Shown one piece after another: positions 26,868-34,521 of a stretch of 64,000 nt of DNA. The position numbers and the translations under genes are program-made. Origin of the DNA: Pedobacter sp. B4-66 (GTDB taxonomy: Bacteria; Bacteroidota; Bacteroidia; Sphingobacteriales; Sphingobacteriaceae); assembly GCF_018492665.1 (NCBI RefSeq), contig NZ_JAFVME010000003.1:186001-250000 (forward strand), given 5' to 3'. The notes below the pieces were generated by a model. That model did no database searches. It was not told the origin of the DNA and was given only the letters and a program-made list of their open reading frames with translations. Numbering within the stretch: the first letter of the stretch is position 1; each line of letters starts with the position of its first letter.

Positions 26868-28052
26868 ATGGATGGAGTTAAGTTACTCAAAGCAATTATT
26901 GAAACTGCAATTGATGGAATTCTTACTATTGATAACAGAGGGGTAGTAGAAAGTCTTAATCCTGCAGCATTAAAACTTTTTGGCTATTCTGCAGAGGAAG
27001 TTATAGGTCGAAATATCTCTATGCTGATGCCGGAACCTGATAAAAGTGGTCATGATGGATATCTTCATCGTTATCAAAGTACCGGTGAAAAACGGATTAT
27101 CGGAAAAGGGAGAGAGGTTAGAGGACTACGCAAGGACGGAACGACATTTCCATTTCGTTTGGCAGTAAGTGAAGTACATTACGATCATAGAACCATTTAC
27201 ACCGGATTTATTCATGATTTATCAAAAGAGAAAGAAGCTGAGCAACGCTTAAAAGAGTACGCAGCTGAGCTTGAAAACTTAGTAGATGAGCGGACAAGTT
27301 CATTAAAAGAGCTGGTTCTTGCTTTGAGTATGGCAAAAGAAGAAGTTAGTACATCTTTAGAAAAGGAAAAAGAACTAAATCAGATGAAAAGTAGATTCGT
27401 TTCTATGGCATCTCATGAATTTAGAACCCCTTTAAGCTCCATTCAACTATCTTCTGTTCTTATCGATAAATATGCCACCCCATATGATAACGAGAATATA
27501 AGGAAACATGTAAGTAAAATTAAAAATGCGGTAGGAAATTTAACTACTATTTTGAATGACTTTCTCTCTCTTGAACGTCTTGAGGCAGGTAATGTTGAAC
27601 CTTCTTTTAAATCGTTTGACCTTGTTAAGCTAGCTGAAGAAATAACAGAAGAAATGCAAATGATAGCCAAGGAGGATCAAAATATTATTTACCAGCATAC
27701 CGGTTTAAATAGTATGGTTTCCCTTGATCAAAACTTACTCAAGAACTGCATGATCAACTTAATATCAAATGCTATTAAGTATTCAGGTGAGCATACATTT
27801 ATTGAGTTTAATACTGAAATTACTGATGAATCATGCATCGTAACTATTAATGATAATGGCATAGGGATACCTGAATCAGATCAAAAGGGTCTTTTTCAAC
27901 CTTTTTTCAGAGCAAATAATACAGGCAACATTCCTGGTACAGGATTAGGACTAAATATTGTATTGAGGTATGCAACATTAATGAAAGGAACAGTGGGTTT
28001 TACCAGCACACTTCATAAAGGAACAAAGTTTACATTGTTATTTAATAAATAG
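26868..28052 (+). CDS. FixL-like PAS sensor histidine kinase (probable haem PAS)
   Basis: 394 residues from ATG 26868 (an in-frame ATG at 26787 adds 27 residues that do not fit the family). One PAS domain (about 3-125) is very FixL-like: LMPEP, then a histidine in HDGY (residue 62) at the place of the FixL haem ligand, with Arg six and twenty residues later (HRY; GKGR), matching the spacing of Bradyrhizobium FixL His200, Arg206 and Arg220. A coiled coil, HisKA (His183 in MASHEFRTP) and a complete HATPase (NDNGIGIPESD; GTGLGLNIV) follow. No membrane segment, so a cytoplasmic sensor. The regulator gene begins 5 bp downstream. Confidence 0.85.
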   Translation: MDGVKLLKAIIETAIDGILTIDNRGVVESLNPAALKLFGYSAEEVIGRNISMLMPEPDKSGHDGYLHRYQSTGEKRIIGKGREVRGLRKDGTTFPFRLAVSEVHYDHRTIYTGFIHDLSKEKEAEQRLKEYAAELENLVDERTSSLKELVLALSMAKEEVSTSLEKEKELNQMKSRFVSMASHEFRTPLSSIQLSSVLIDKYATPYDNENIRKHVSKIKNAVGNLTTILNDFLSLERLEAGNVEPSFKSFDLVKLAEEITEEMQMIAKEDQNIIYQHTGLNSMVSLDQNLLKNCMINLISNAIKYSGEHTFIEFNTEITDESCIVTINDNGIGIPESDQKGLFQPFFRANNTGNIPGTGLGLNIVLRYATLMKGTVGFTSTLHKGTKFTLLFNK

Positions 28053-28057
28053 AGCTA

Positions 28058-29119
28058 ATGGAGAGAACAAGGATACTTATTATTGAAGACAACAATGATA
28101 TTAGAGAGAGTACTGCCGAAATTTTAATACTAGGAAATTACGAAGTATTTCAGGCTGTAAATGGTAAAGATGGAGTAGAATTAGCAATAAAACACTTACC
28201 AGATGTTATTTTATGCGATATAATGATGCCTGAGCTTGATGGTTATGGCGTGTTACATCTTTTAAATAAAACACCCGAAACATCAGCAATACCCTTTATT
28301 TTTTTAACTGCCAAAACTGAGCGTGTTGATATGAGGAAGGGAATGGAAATGGGAGCAGATGACTATCTAACTAAACCATTTGATGACGTAGAGCTGTTAA
28401 ACGCAATAGAATGTAGGGTAAAGAAAAGAGATTTGCAAAAACAGCTATATAGCCAATCTCTAGATAAATTGGATAGCCTTTTAAATAGTAATAGAGGATT
28501 AGAAGAACTTGCTCGGTTAATTTCTGAACGAAAGGTTAGAAATATAAAGAAAAAACAGGTTGTTTATTATCAGGGCGATACTGTTAATGGTGTGTATCTT
28601 ATAGTTTCCGGAAGCGTTAAAACTTTTAAAGTAGCGGAGGATGGCAGAGAGTTATTAACCGGAATATATGGCCAAGATGAATATTTTGGCGTTGCGTCAT
28701 TACTTGCTAATGAAAACTATCATGAAACCAGTGAAGCTATGGCGGATACATCGCTATGTCTGCTTCCTAAAGATTTTTTAGAACCTTTACTTAATAAGTA
28801 CCCTGTAGTTGCAGCTCAGTTTATAAAACTTTTAGCCAACAATGTATTAAATAAAGAAGAACAGTTGCTTCAGTTAGCTTACCATTCAGTAAGAAAACGC
28901 ATGGCAGAAGTGTTGATAAGATTAAGTAATATTAAAGATGCTTCAACTAAAGGTATCTTATTAAGTATGTCAAGAGATAACCTTGCCGCAATGACTGGAA
29001 TGGCTACGGAAACAGTTAGTAGAATTTTAAGCGACTTTAAGGATGAGGAATTAATTGAAAGAAAAGGCAGTCAGATTTTAATCCTTGATCATTTAAGGCT
29101 GCGAACAATGAAAAACTGA
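28058..29119 (+). CDS. Response regulator with Crp/Fnr output (REC - cNMP-binding fold - HTH_Crp)
   Basis: 353 residues. REC domain about 3-122 with phospho-acceptor Asp54 (ILCDIMMPELDG) and the conserved Lys in LTKPFDD; cyclic-nucleotide-type beta-barrel about 150-265 (VVYYQGDTVNGVYLIVSGSV); Crp-type winged HTH about 280-350. The recognition helix TETVSRIL keeps Glu318, Ser321 and Arg322, as in Fnr (E-x2-SR) rather than Crp. The N-terminal Fe-S cysteines of Fnr are absent, so signal input should come through phosphorylation by the kinase encoded 5 bp upstream. It is the likely activator of the hemN and cco genes nearby. Confidence 0.9.
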   Translation: MERTRILIIEDNNDIRESTAEILILGNYEVFQAVNGKDGVELAIKHLPDVILCDIMMPELDGYGVLHLLNKTPETSAIPFIFLTAKTERVDMRKGMEMGADDYLTKPFDDVELLNAIECRVKKRDLQKQLYSQSLDKLDSLLNSNRGLEELARLISERKVRNIKKKQVVYYQGDTVNGVYLIVSGSVKTFKVAEDGRELLTGIYGQDEYFGVASLLANENYHETSEAMADTSLCLLPKDFLEPLLNKYPVVAAQFIKLLANNVLNKEEQLLQLAYHSVRKRMAEVLIRLSNIKDASTKGILLSMSRDNLAAMTGMATETVSRILSDFKDEELIERKGSQILILDHLRLRTMKN

Positions 29120-29137
29120 CGAAGATCACTATTTTGA

Positions 29138-29153
29138 TGTGACCAACCTCACT
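29138..29153. promoter_or_regulatory. Crp/Fnr-type operator upstream of the hemN pair
   Basis: TGTGA-CCAACC-TCACT matches a Crp/Fnr-type dyad at nine of ten arm positions. Its centre (29145.5) lies about 41 bp upstream of the start site expected from the -7 element at 29175-29182, the class II activator position. The same dyad recurs upstream of ccoI. Confidence 0.7.
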
Positions 29154-29159
29154 CTTTAA

Positions 29160-29175
29160 AAGGGGGACACCCCTT
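29160..29175. repeat. Inverted repeat between operator and -7 element
   Basis: AAGGGG-GACA-CCCCTT is a perfect 6-bp inverted repeat between the Crp/Fnr-like site and the -7 element, where the -33 element would be. It could bind a second regulator; no match to a known site is claimed. Confidence 0.4.
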
Positions 29176-29182
29176 AATTTTG
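29175..29182 (+). promoter_or_regulatory. -7 promoter element (TAATTTTG) for the LDH-like/hemN pair
   Basis: Matches TAnnTTTG at all fixed positions, 18 bp before the ATG at 29201. There is no TTG at the -33 distance, which fits a promoter dependent on the activator site centred near -41. Confidence 0.6.
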
Positions 29183-29200
29183 ATAGATAAATTCAAAAGA

Positions 29201-29674
29201 ATGAGAGTTGTAGCATATAGTATTAAGTCGACGGAAAAGGAGCCGCTGGCAATAGCAAATCATAAAAAGCACGAAATCACACTGATTTCCAATTCATTAT
29301 CAGATGAGACTGTGTTTTATGCGGAAGGTAAAGATGCAGTCGTTGTTTTTACCGATGATAATGTGTCTGCCAATGTAATTAATAAGCTAGCCAAGCTTGG
29401 TATAAGGTATATCGCAACAAGATCAATTGATAGTTCTCATATTGACCAACAAGAAGCTAGCAATCAGAATATTAAGATTGCTAGCGTTCCACCATCAGCT
29501 TTAAATGGAATTAATGAAGATGGACTTCCAATGGCCCTTGCTACAGAAACTATCAATAACCTTGATAAGTGGCAAGGACAACGGTGCCTAGGAGATGCAT
29601 GTATATGTGCTAGGTCATGCGGTCAGAAAATTACGCTAGATGTTAACGCAAAATTTGGTAGAGATGATAAATAG
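29201..29674 (+). CDS. Short D-2-hydroxyacid-dehydrogenase-like protein with C-terminal cysteine cluster
   Basis: 157 residues from the ATG at 29201 (a TTG 21 bp upstream would extend it). The sequence MRVVAYSIKSTEKEPL...VFTDDNVSANVINKLAKLGIRYIATRS matches the N-terminal flavodoxin-like half of D-lactate dehydrogenase-type enzymes, but the NAD-binding domain and catalytic Arg/Glu/His region are missing. After NNLDKWQG the protein ends with four cysteines, C-x4-C-x-C-x3-C (129, 134, 136, 140), a possible metal or Fe-S site. It overlaps hemN by 11 bp and is therefore translated with it; a role in anaerobic haem synthesis is inferred. Confidence 0.75.
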   Translation: MRVVAYSIKSTEKEPLAIANHKKHEITLISNSLSDETVFYAEGKDAVVVFTDDNVSANVINKLAKLGIRYIATRSIDSSHIDQQEASNQNIKIASVPPSALNGINEDGLPMALATETINNLDKWQGQRCLGDACICARSCGQKITLDVNAKFGRDDK

Positions 29675-31025
29675 TACTTCTATAACAGATAAGTATCGCG
29701 TTGCAGCACCTCGATATACCAGCTATCCTACAGTGCCATTCTGGGATGCACAAAGTTTTAATGAAAATAAATGGATTGATAAGCTTATTACCGCCACTAA
29801 TAACAGTAAAGAAGGCATAAGTCTATACGTCCACTTACCATACTGCGAAAGCTTATGTACCTATTGTGGTTGCAATACAAGGATTACCAAAAATCATGGC
29901 GTCGAAATCCCTTATATTAAAGCAGTTCTAAAAGAATGGGACATATATACCGATCATCTTGGCGGGGTGCCTGTAATAAAAGAAATACACTTGGGTGGAG
30001 GAACACCCACTTTCTTCAGTCCTGAAAACCTTGAGCTATTAATTAATGGACTTGTTGGACCATCCGGTTTACATGAAGAAGCTGTATTTAGCCTTGAAGC
30101 GCATCCTAATAATACCACAGATGAGCACCTTACCGTTTTATACAAACTCGGATTCAAGCGATTGAGTCTCGGCATTCAGGATTTTGATAAAAAAGTGCAG
30201 GCAATAATTAACCGCGTGCAAACTTATAAGTCTGTTGAGTTGATTACTAAGAAGGCGAGGAAATTAGGATATCAGTCAATTAATTATGATTTGATTTATG
30301 GATTACCACTTCAAACTTTGAATGGATTAAACAAAACAATAAAATCAGTGTTGAAATTAAAGCCTGATAGAGTCGCTTTTTATAGCTATGCTCATGTTCC
30401 ATGGGTAAAGCCAGGTCAACGTAAGTATACAGAAGATCAGTTGCCATCTGTAGATCTGAAGAAGAGTTTATACGAAATGGGGAGAGCCCAGCTTATAGAA
30501 GGAGGGTATTTTGAAATTGGTATGGATCATTTTTCATTAAAAACAGATAGTCTTTATAATGCTGAGCGAGAGGGTAAATTGCACAGAAATTTTATGGGCT
30601 ACACAGAACAATCAAGTAATGTTTTGATAGGATTAGGGGTATCGTCTATAAGTGATTGCTGGACTGCCTTTGCTCAAAATGTGAAAAGTGTTGAAGAGTA
30701 TATTAGCTTAGTAGAAAAGGGAGAATTGCCGCTCACTAAAGGGCATATCCTAAGCGAAACAGATCTAGTAATTCGCAAGCACATTTTAAACTTAATGTGT
30801 AAAGGACATACATCCTGGAAAAAGCCCGAAGAGATGGATGATAAAGTAGAAGATGGTATAAGAAGAATGAAATGGTTAGCTCAAGATGGTCTGGTAATGC
30901 TTTCAGATTATGATGTACGCGTTACAGAGTATGGGAAGAAATTTCTTAGGAACATATGTATGGCATTTGATGCTAGACTATGGGCAAATGTACCAAGCAC
31001 TCAAATATTTAGCTTAGCAGATTAG
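29664..31025 (+). CDS. hemN: Oxygen-independent coproporphyrinogen III dehydrogenase
   Basis: 453 residues from the ATG at 29664, which overlaps the upstream gene by 11 bp (in-frame upstream codons are less likely). The radical-SAM motif C-x3-C-x2-C-x-C (PYCESLCTYCGC) lies at about residues 55-63, with HLGGGTPTF following (SAM-binding GGGTP). Length and the R-x2-P-RYTSYPTVPFW start match HemN. It converts coproporphyrinogen III to protoporphyrinogen IX without oxygen, in the cytoplasm, supplying haem for the cbb3 oxidase encoded convergently next door. Confidence 0.95.
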   Translation: MINSTSITDKYRVAAPRYTSYPTVPFWDAQSFNENKWIDKLITATNNSKEGISLYVHLPYCESLCTYCGCNTRITKNHGVEIPYIKAVLKEWDIYTDHLGGVPVIKEIHLGGGTPTFFSPENLELLINGLVGPSGLHEEAVFSLEAHPNNTTDEHLTVLYKLGFKRLSLGIQDFDKKVQAIINRVQTYKSVELITKKARKLGYQSINYDLIYGLPLQTLNGLNKTIKSVLKLKPDRVAFYSYAHVPWVKPGQRKYTEDQLPSVDLKKSLYEMGRAQLIEGGYFEIGMDHFSLKTDSLYNAEREGKLHRNFMGYTEQSSNVLIGLGVSSISDCWTAFAQNVKSVEEYISLVEKGELPLTKGHILSETDLVIRKHILNLMCKGHTSWKKPEEMDDKVEDGIRRMKWLAQDGLVMLSDYDVRVTEYGKKFLRNICMAFDARLWANVPSTQIFSLAD

Positions 31026-31026
31026 A

Positions 31027-31713
31027 TTATCTGCATTCAATTGTATTAGAATTTGGTTTTTGTGGACTCAAATAGGGGATGTTTAATTCAAATCCCCTAA
31101 ATAAAAACCAGAAACCCAGAATTAGCATTGCATAAGGAACAAATCTATTCAATGTTCTCCTAAAAGTAAAGCCAGAAAAACCGACAACAATGGCTGCACC
31201 TAGCATTAATGGTATTGTTCCTACTCCAAACCAAAACATATAAAATACACCTTGTTTAACGCTATCTGTATTTAATGCTCCTGCCAGAGCCAGATAAACG
31301 AATCCGCATGGCAACAGGCCATTTATCATTCCAATAATTAAATGATTTAATTTGTGCTTGAAAGCATAGTTAAATACTTTATTAAATGGACTCAATACTT
31401 TTACTGAAGTTTCCTTAAAAAAAGAGAATTTAAGTAATCTCGAACTGGCAGCTAATATGATTAATGTCCCTGTAAGTATACTAATGCCTTGTTGAATTCC
31501 CGCCTGCCATATTTGTTTCCCTATTAATCCAACTAAAGCACCTAATATGCAGTACGAAAGAATACGTCCAAATTGATAGAGTAATTTATTCCATAACAAA
31601 CTGGCCCATCCTGAATGTCTTAGCGGAACCGCGAAGGCTAATGGTCCACACATACCAATGCAATGCAAGGAACCTAATAAACCGATAAAAAACGCTAGTC
31701 TTTCATTGCTCAT
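31027..31713 (-). CDS. SafE/TauE-like membrane protein of the cbb3 cluster
   Basis: 228 residues, about six transmembrane helices. The N-terminal motif GLLGSLHCIGMCGPLAF and a second NGLLPCGFVYLAL repeat are typical of the sulfite-exporter/DUF2556-type proteins (CcoS-neighbouring 'YnfA-like' copper/cytochrome biogenesis group) placed at the end of cco operons in Bacteroidota. Cys and His in the motif suggest metal handling, possibly copper for the oxidase. It overlaps ccoH by 4 bp, and its stop is 1 bp from that of hemN. Confidence 0.82.
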   Translation of the reverse strand: MSNERLAFFIGLLGSLHCIGMCGPLAFAVPLRHSGWASLLWNKLLYQFGRILSYCILGALVGLIGKQIWQAGIQQGISILTGTLIILAASSRLLKFSFFKETSVKVLSPFNKVFNYAFKHKLNHLIIGMINGLLPCGFVYLALAGALNTDSVKQGVFYMFWFGVGTIPLMLGAAIVVGFSGFTFRRTLNRFVPYAMLILGFWFLFRGFELNIPYLSPQKPNSNTIECR

Positions 31714-32138
31714 GGTATTGAAACCTCCTGTTCATTTAAATAAGCAATACCATTGTTTGCTTTCCATTGCATAATGAATTTCCAATTTCCTTTCGCTAAA
31801 TCTTTGGATGACAGAATCACATTCTTATTACTATCACTTTTAAAATTCATCATCCTATCCATGCTTTTTTTTGCAGTGCGCATTATTTTTAATGTGCCGG
31901 TAGCTTCAGTTTTAAATGTTATAATTAAGCTTTCATCTGATAATCTTATTACAGGTAACGCATTATCCTTTATTACCTGCTCTTTAAGTGTGAATTCATG
32001 ATCATAGTTTAGTCCCTTTTCGTAGTAATCCTGATCAACAAGCGCATCAGTTTCACTCCTAATCATAAGTACAGCCAGTACTACGATGAAAGTCATAAAC
32101 GACAGCATTCCAATAATTAACTTTGTACCCCAATTCAT
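31710..32138 (-). CDS. ccoH: FixH/CcoH-type cbb3 assembly protein
   Basis: 142 residues: one N-terminal transmembrane helix (about 5-25) and a periplasmic domain beginning with DALVDQDYYEKGLNYD, the FixH signature. It assists assembly of the cbb3 oxidase. It starts 4 bp after ccoG and overlaps the next gene by 4 bp. Confidence 0.9.
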   Translation of the reverse strand: MNWGTKLIIGMLSFMTFIVVLAVLMIRSETDALVDQDYYEKGLNYDHEFTLKEQVIKDNALPVIRLSDESLIITFKTEATGTLKIMRTAKKSMDRMMNFKSDSNKNVILSSKDLAKGNWKFIMQWKANNGIAYLNEQEVSIP

Positions 32139-32142
32139 ATTT

Positions 32143-33540
32143 TTAATTGTTTGAAGGTGCTATAAATGTAGTTTCAAATCTATCTACAACCTTATTGTTC
32201 GATAGGAGTTTAAAACCGATTTTAGTTTTATACTGTTTGATATTTTTTTGAGGCATTATAATAAAGAAAGTTACTTTAGCACTGCCGCCATAAGCAATAG
32301 AATCTGGTTTTTGGATATATTGAATTTTCGCATCTTTATCATCAGGCACTATCACGAAATCCACCGTTTTGTTAGTTTTATTAACCATTTCAGCTGTATA
32401 CAAATTACTTACAGTTTGGTCTTTATCCCTAAGCTGGTATAGCGTTCCGCTAGCTCGTAAAATTGTTGTTTGTACATCAGTACGCTTAATTAATAGGAAG
32501 GAGAGTATAGCAATTAGAATCAATAGGACGGCAGAATATCCGTATATTTTCTTACTGATTTTAAAGGATGTTTTATCCTTAATCTCTGCTTCTGACTTGA
32601 AGCCAATAAGCCTCGAGGGTCTGTTAATTTTTTCCATCACCATATCGCAGGCATCAATACATGCGGTACAATTAACACACTCCAGTTGAGTACCATTTCT
32701 TATATCAATACCGGTGGGGCACACCTGAACACATAATTTACAATCAATACAATCTCCTCCCTGATTTTCTTGTCCCTTATTTACTTTATTTCTAGGCTCA
32801 CCACGTTCATAGTCATAAGCCACAATGATACTTTGATTATCCAGAAGAACCCCTTGTAATCTACCATAAGGGCAAACAACTGTACAAACCAATTCTCTGA
32901 CTCTAGAAAATACTAAGTAGAATATTAGAGAAAACACCCATATAGCTATAAAACCAGATAGGTGGCCTTTAATGGGTTCGGTAACAATCTCGACAAGTTT
33001 ATCAGATCCTATAACATAGGCGAGAAAAACATTGGAGATAAGAAATGAAATACAGAAAAACAGCGCATGTTTTAGCGATTTTTTAAAGAATTTATTAAAG
33101 GTTAATGGTGCGGCGTCTAGCTTTCTTTGCTGATTGTGATCTCCTTCAATCAAGTTCTCAATTTTTCTGAACACCATTTCCAGAAATATGGTTTGCGGGC
33201 AGGCCCAACCACAGAATACCCGTCCGAAGATCACAGTAAAAAGCACAATGAATACTATGAAAATCAGTAGTGCTAATACAAATAGATAAAAATCCTGAGG
33301 CCAGAAAATGATCCCAAAAAAGACGAACTTTCTTTCCAGCACATTCAGAAGTATCAGTTGCTCTCCATTCAGTTTAATAAATGGTGCAGAGAATAGTAAT
33401 AAAAGGAAGAAGTAACTAACCGCTGAGCGATACCTGTACAGTTTTCCTTTTATTATCTTCGGATAAATCCACTTTCTCTTTAGACCGTCATCTGTAAGCG
33501 TGGATACCTGATCTCTAAAATGTGCTGGTGTTTGTGACAT
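32143..33540 (-). CDS. ccoG: CcoG/FixG cytochrome c oxidase accessory ferredoxin-like protein
   Basis: 465 residues. Five or so transmembrane helices, a conserved FCGWACPQTIFLEM (about 110-123), and two 4Fe-4S clusters, CIDCKLCVQVCPTG and CVNCTACIDACD (about 260-300), followed by a transmembrane helix and an immunoglobulin-like C-terminal domain. This membrane-bound ferredoxin-type protein helps copper delivery or maturation of the cbb3 oxidase. It starts 1 bp after ccoP. Confidence 0.95.
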   Translation of the reverse strand: MSQTPAHFRDQVSTLTDDGLKRKWIYPKIIKGKLYRYRSAVSYFFLLLLFSAPFIKLNGEQLILLNVLERKFVFFGIIFWPQDFYLFVLALLIFIVFIVLFTVIFGRVFCGWACPQTIFLEMVFRKIENLIEGDHNQQRKLDAAPLTFNKFFKKSLKHALFFCISFLISNVFLAYVIGSDKLVEIVTEPIKGHLSGFIAIWVFSLIFYLVFSRVRELVCTVVCPYGRLQGVLLDNQSIIVAYDYERGEPRNKVNKGQENQGGDCIDCKLCVQVCPTGIDIRNGTQLECVNCTACIDACDMVMEKINRPSRLIGFKSEAEIKDKTSFKISKKIYGYSAVLLILIAILSFLLIKRTDVQTTILRASGTLYQLRDKDQTVSNLYTAEMVNKTNKTVDFVIVPDDKDAKIQYIQKPDSIAYGGSAKVTFFIIMPQKNIKQYKTKIGFKLLSNNKVVDRFETTFIAPSNN

Positions 33541-33541
33541 T

Positions 33542-34339
33542 TTAATTCTGTTTTGTACCCTGTGGCGCCTTGGCGTTTGCAGGATTACTGCCCTTAAGAG
33601 ACATGATGTAACTCGTTAAATCTGCAATCTGTTTGGGTTTCATCGTTTTTTCCCAGGCAATCATACCTTTGTCCGGCACACCATATTTAATGGTTTTAAA
33701 AATATCATTTACTGTCCCACCATGAAGCCAGAATTCATCTGTTAAGTTTGGCCCTACCAATCCTTCTGCATGTTCGCCATGGCATGGAGCACAAGCAGCT
33801 TTAAATAGACCCGCTCCGGCTGTAAGTACTGCCGGATCTTTGGACTGCTCAACATTGTTTTCATTTATTTTATTGGCTGAACTTCCAGGTTTTTGCAGAA
33901 AAGCAATTTTAGCATCCTCGGCCTGTCTTAGTTCTATAGTATATTCTTCTTCCTGTAGCTTGCCTAAACCAAATACATGATAACTAAGTAAGTAAACAAT
34001 AGCAAAAATGATTGTCCCATAAAACAGAACCATAAACCAGGCAGGAGTGGGGTTGTCGAGTTCAGCTATCCCATCAAATTTATGTTCCATTACAATATCC
34101 TTTTCTTCAGATATCGGCCTTAAGCCCATTAGTTTTGTCCAAATAGAAGGGCCTTTCCTAACCTCTACCTCTATGTTTTTAGCTGCTAGTTGCTTAAGTT
34201 TTCTTTCTTCTGGAGTTGCAAACGGAGTAGGATTTAGAGTTTCCTGAACATAAACTTTTATTACCTTTAAAAGCAGTACCGAAACTGCGAGGAGCAATAC
34301 CGCGGTAATCAGTAAAGCCCATATAAACATATCTGTCAT
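33542..34339 (-). CDS. ccoP: cbb3 oxidase subunit CcoP, single-haem type
   Basis: 265 residues. Two transmembrane helices (about 5-27 and 101-120) are followed by a cytochrome c domain with CAPCH (Cys183, Cys186, His187) and a distal Met region GMIAWEKTM (about 223-231). Proteobacterial CcoP has two haem c sites; here only one CxxCH is present. It delivers electrons to the CcoNO core on the periplasmic side. Its ATG overlaps the ccoQ stop (ATGA). Confidence 0.93.
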   Translation of the reverse strand: MTDMFIWALLITAVLLLAVSVLLLKVIKVYVQETLNPTPFATPEERKLKQLAAKNIEVEVRKGPSIWTKLMGLRPISEEKDIVMEHKFDGIAELDNPTPAWFMVLFYGTIIFAIVYLLSYHVFGLGKLQEEEYTIELRQAEDAKIAFLQKPGSSANKINENNVEQSKDPAVLTAGAGLFKAACAPCHGEHAEGLVGPNLTDEFWLHGGTVNDIFKTIKYGVPDKGMIAWEKTMKPKQIADLTSYIMSLKGSNPANAKAPQGTKQN

Positions 34340-34503
34340 TGTACTTCGTCATTTAATGGTAGCTCACTCATATACTTAATTTTATCTTTCTTCATTACTA
34401 AAAGCAATACAGCCACCATAATAAAGAATACCAGGAATATGCCAAGTGATGTTATTAAATACACCTGACTACCATCTACTTGATTTAAAAATTGTTTAAA
34501 CAT
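34336..34503 (-). CDS. ccoQ: CcoQ-like small membrane subunit
   Basis: 55 residues, too short for a standard ORF cutoff. The start ATG is at 34503, 18 bp after ccoNO; the stop TGA overlaps the ATG of ccoP. One transmembrane helix (LITSLGIFLVFFIMVAVLLL) is followed by a KKDKIKYMSELPL charged tail facing the cytoplasm, as in CcoQ/FixQ. It stabilises the cbb3 complex. Confidence 0.85.
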   Translation of the reverse strand: MFKQFLNQVDGSQVYLITSLGIFLVFFIMVAVLLLVMKKDKIKYMSELPLNDEVQ

Positions 34504-34521
34504 CTTTTCTGAATTTTAGGT

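Noticed and set aside
29180..29200. TTG start giving a seven-residue longer dehydrogenase-like protein
   Set aside because: The ATG at 29201 begins at the first conserved residues of the family, and the -7 element at 29175-29182 would overlap the TTG.
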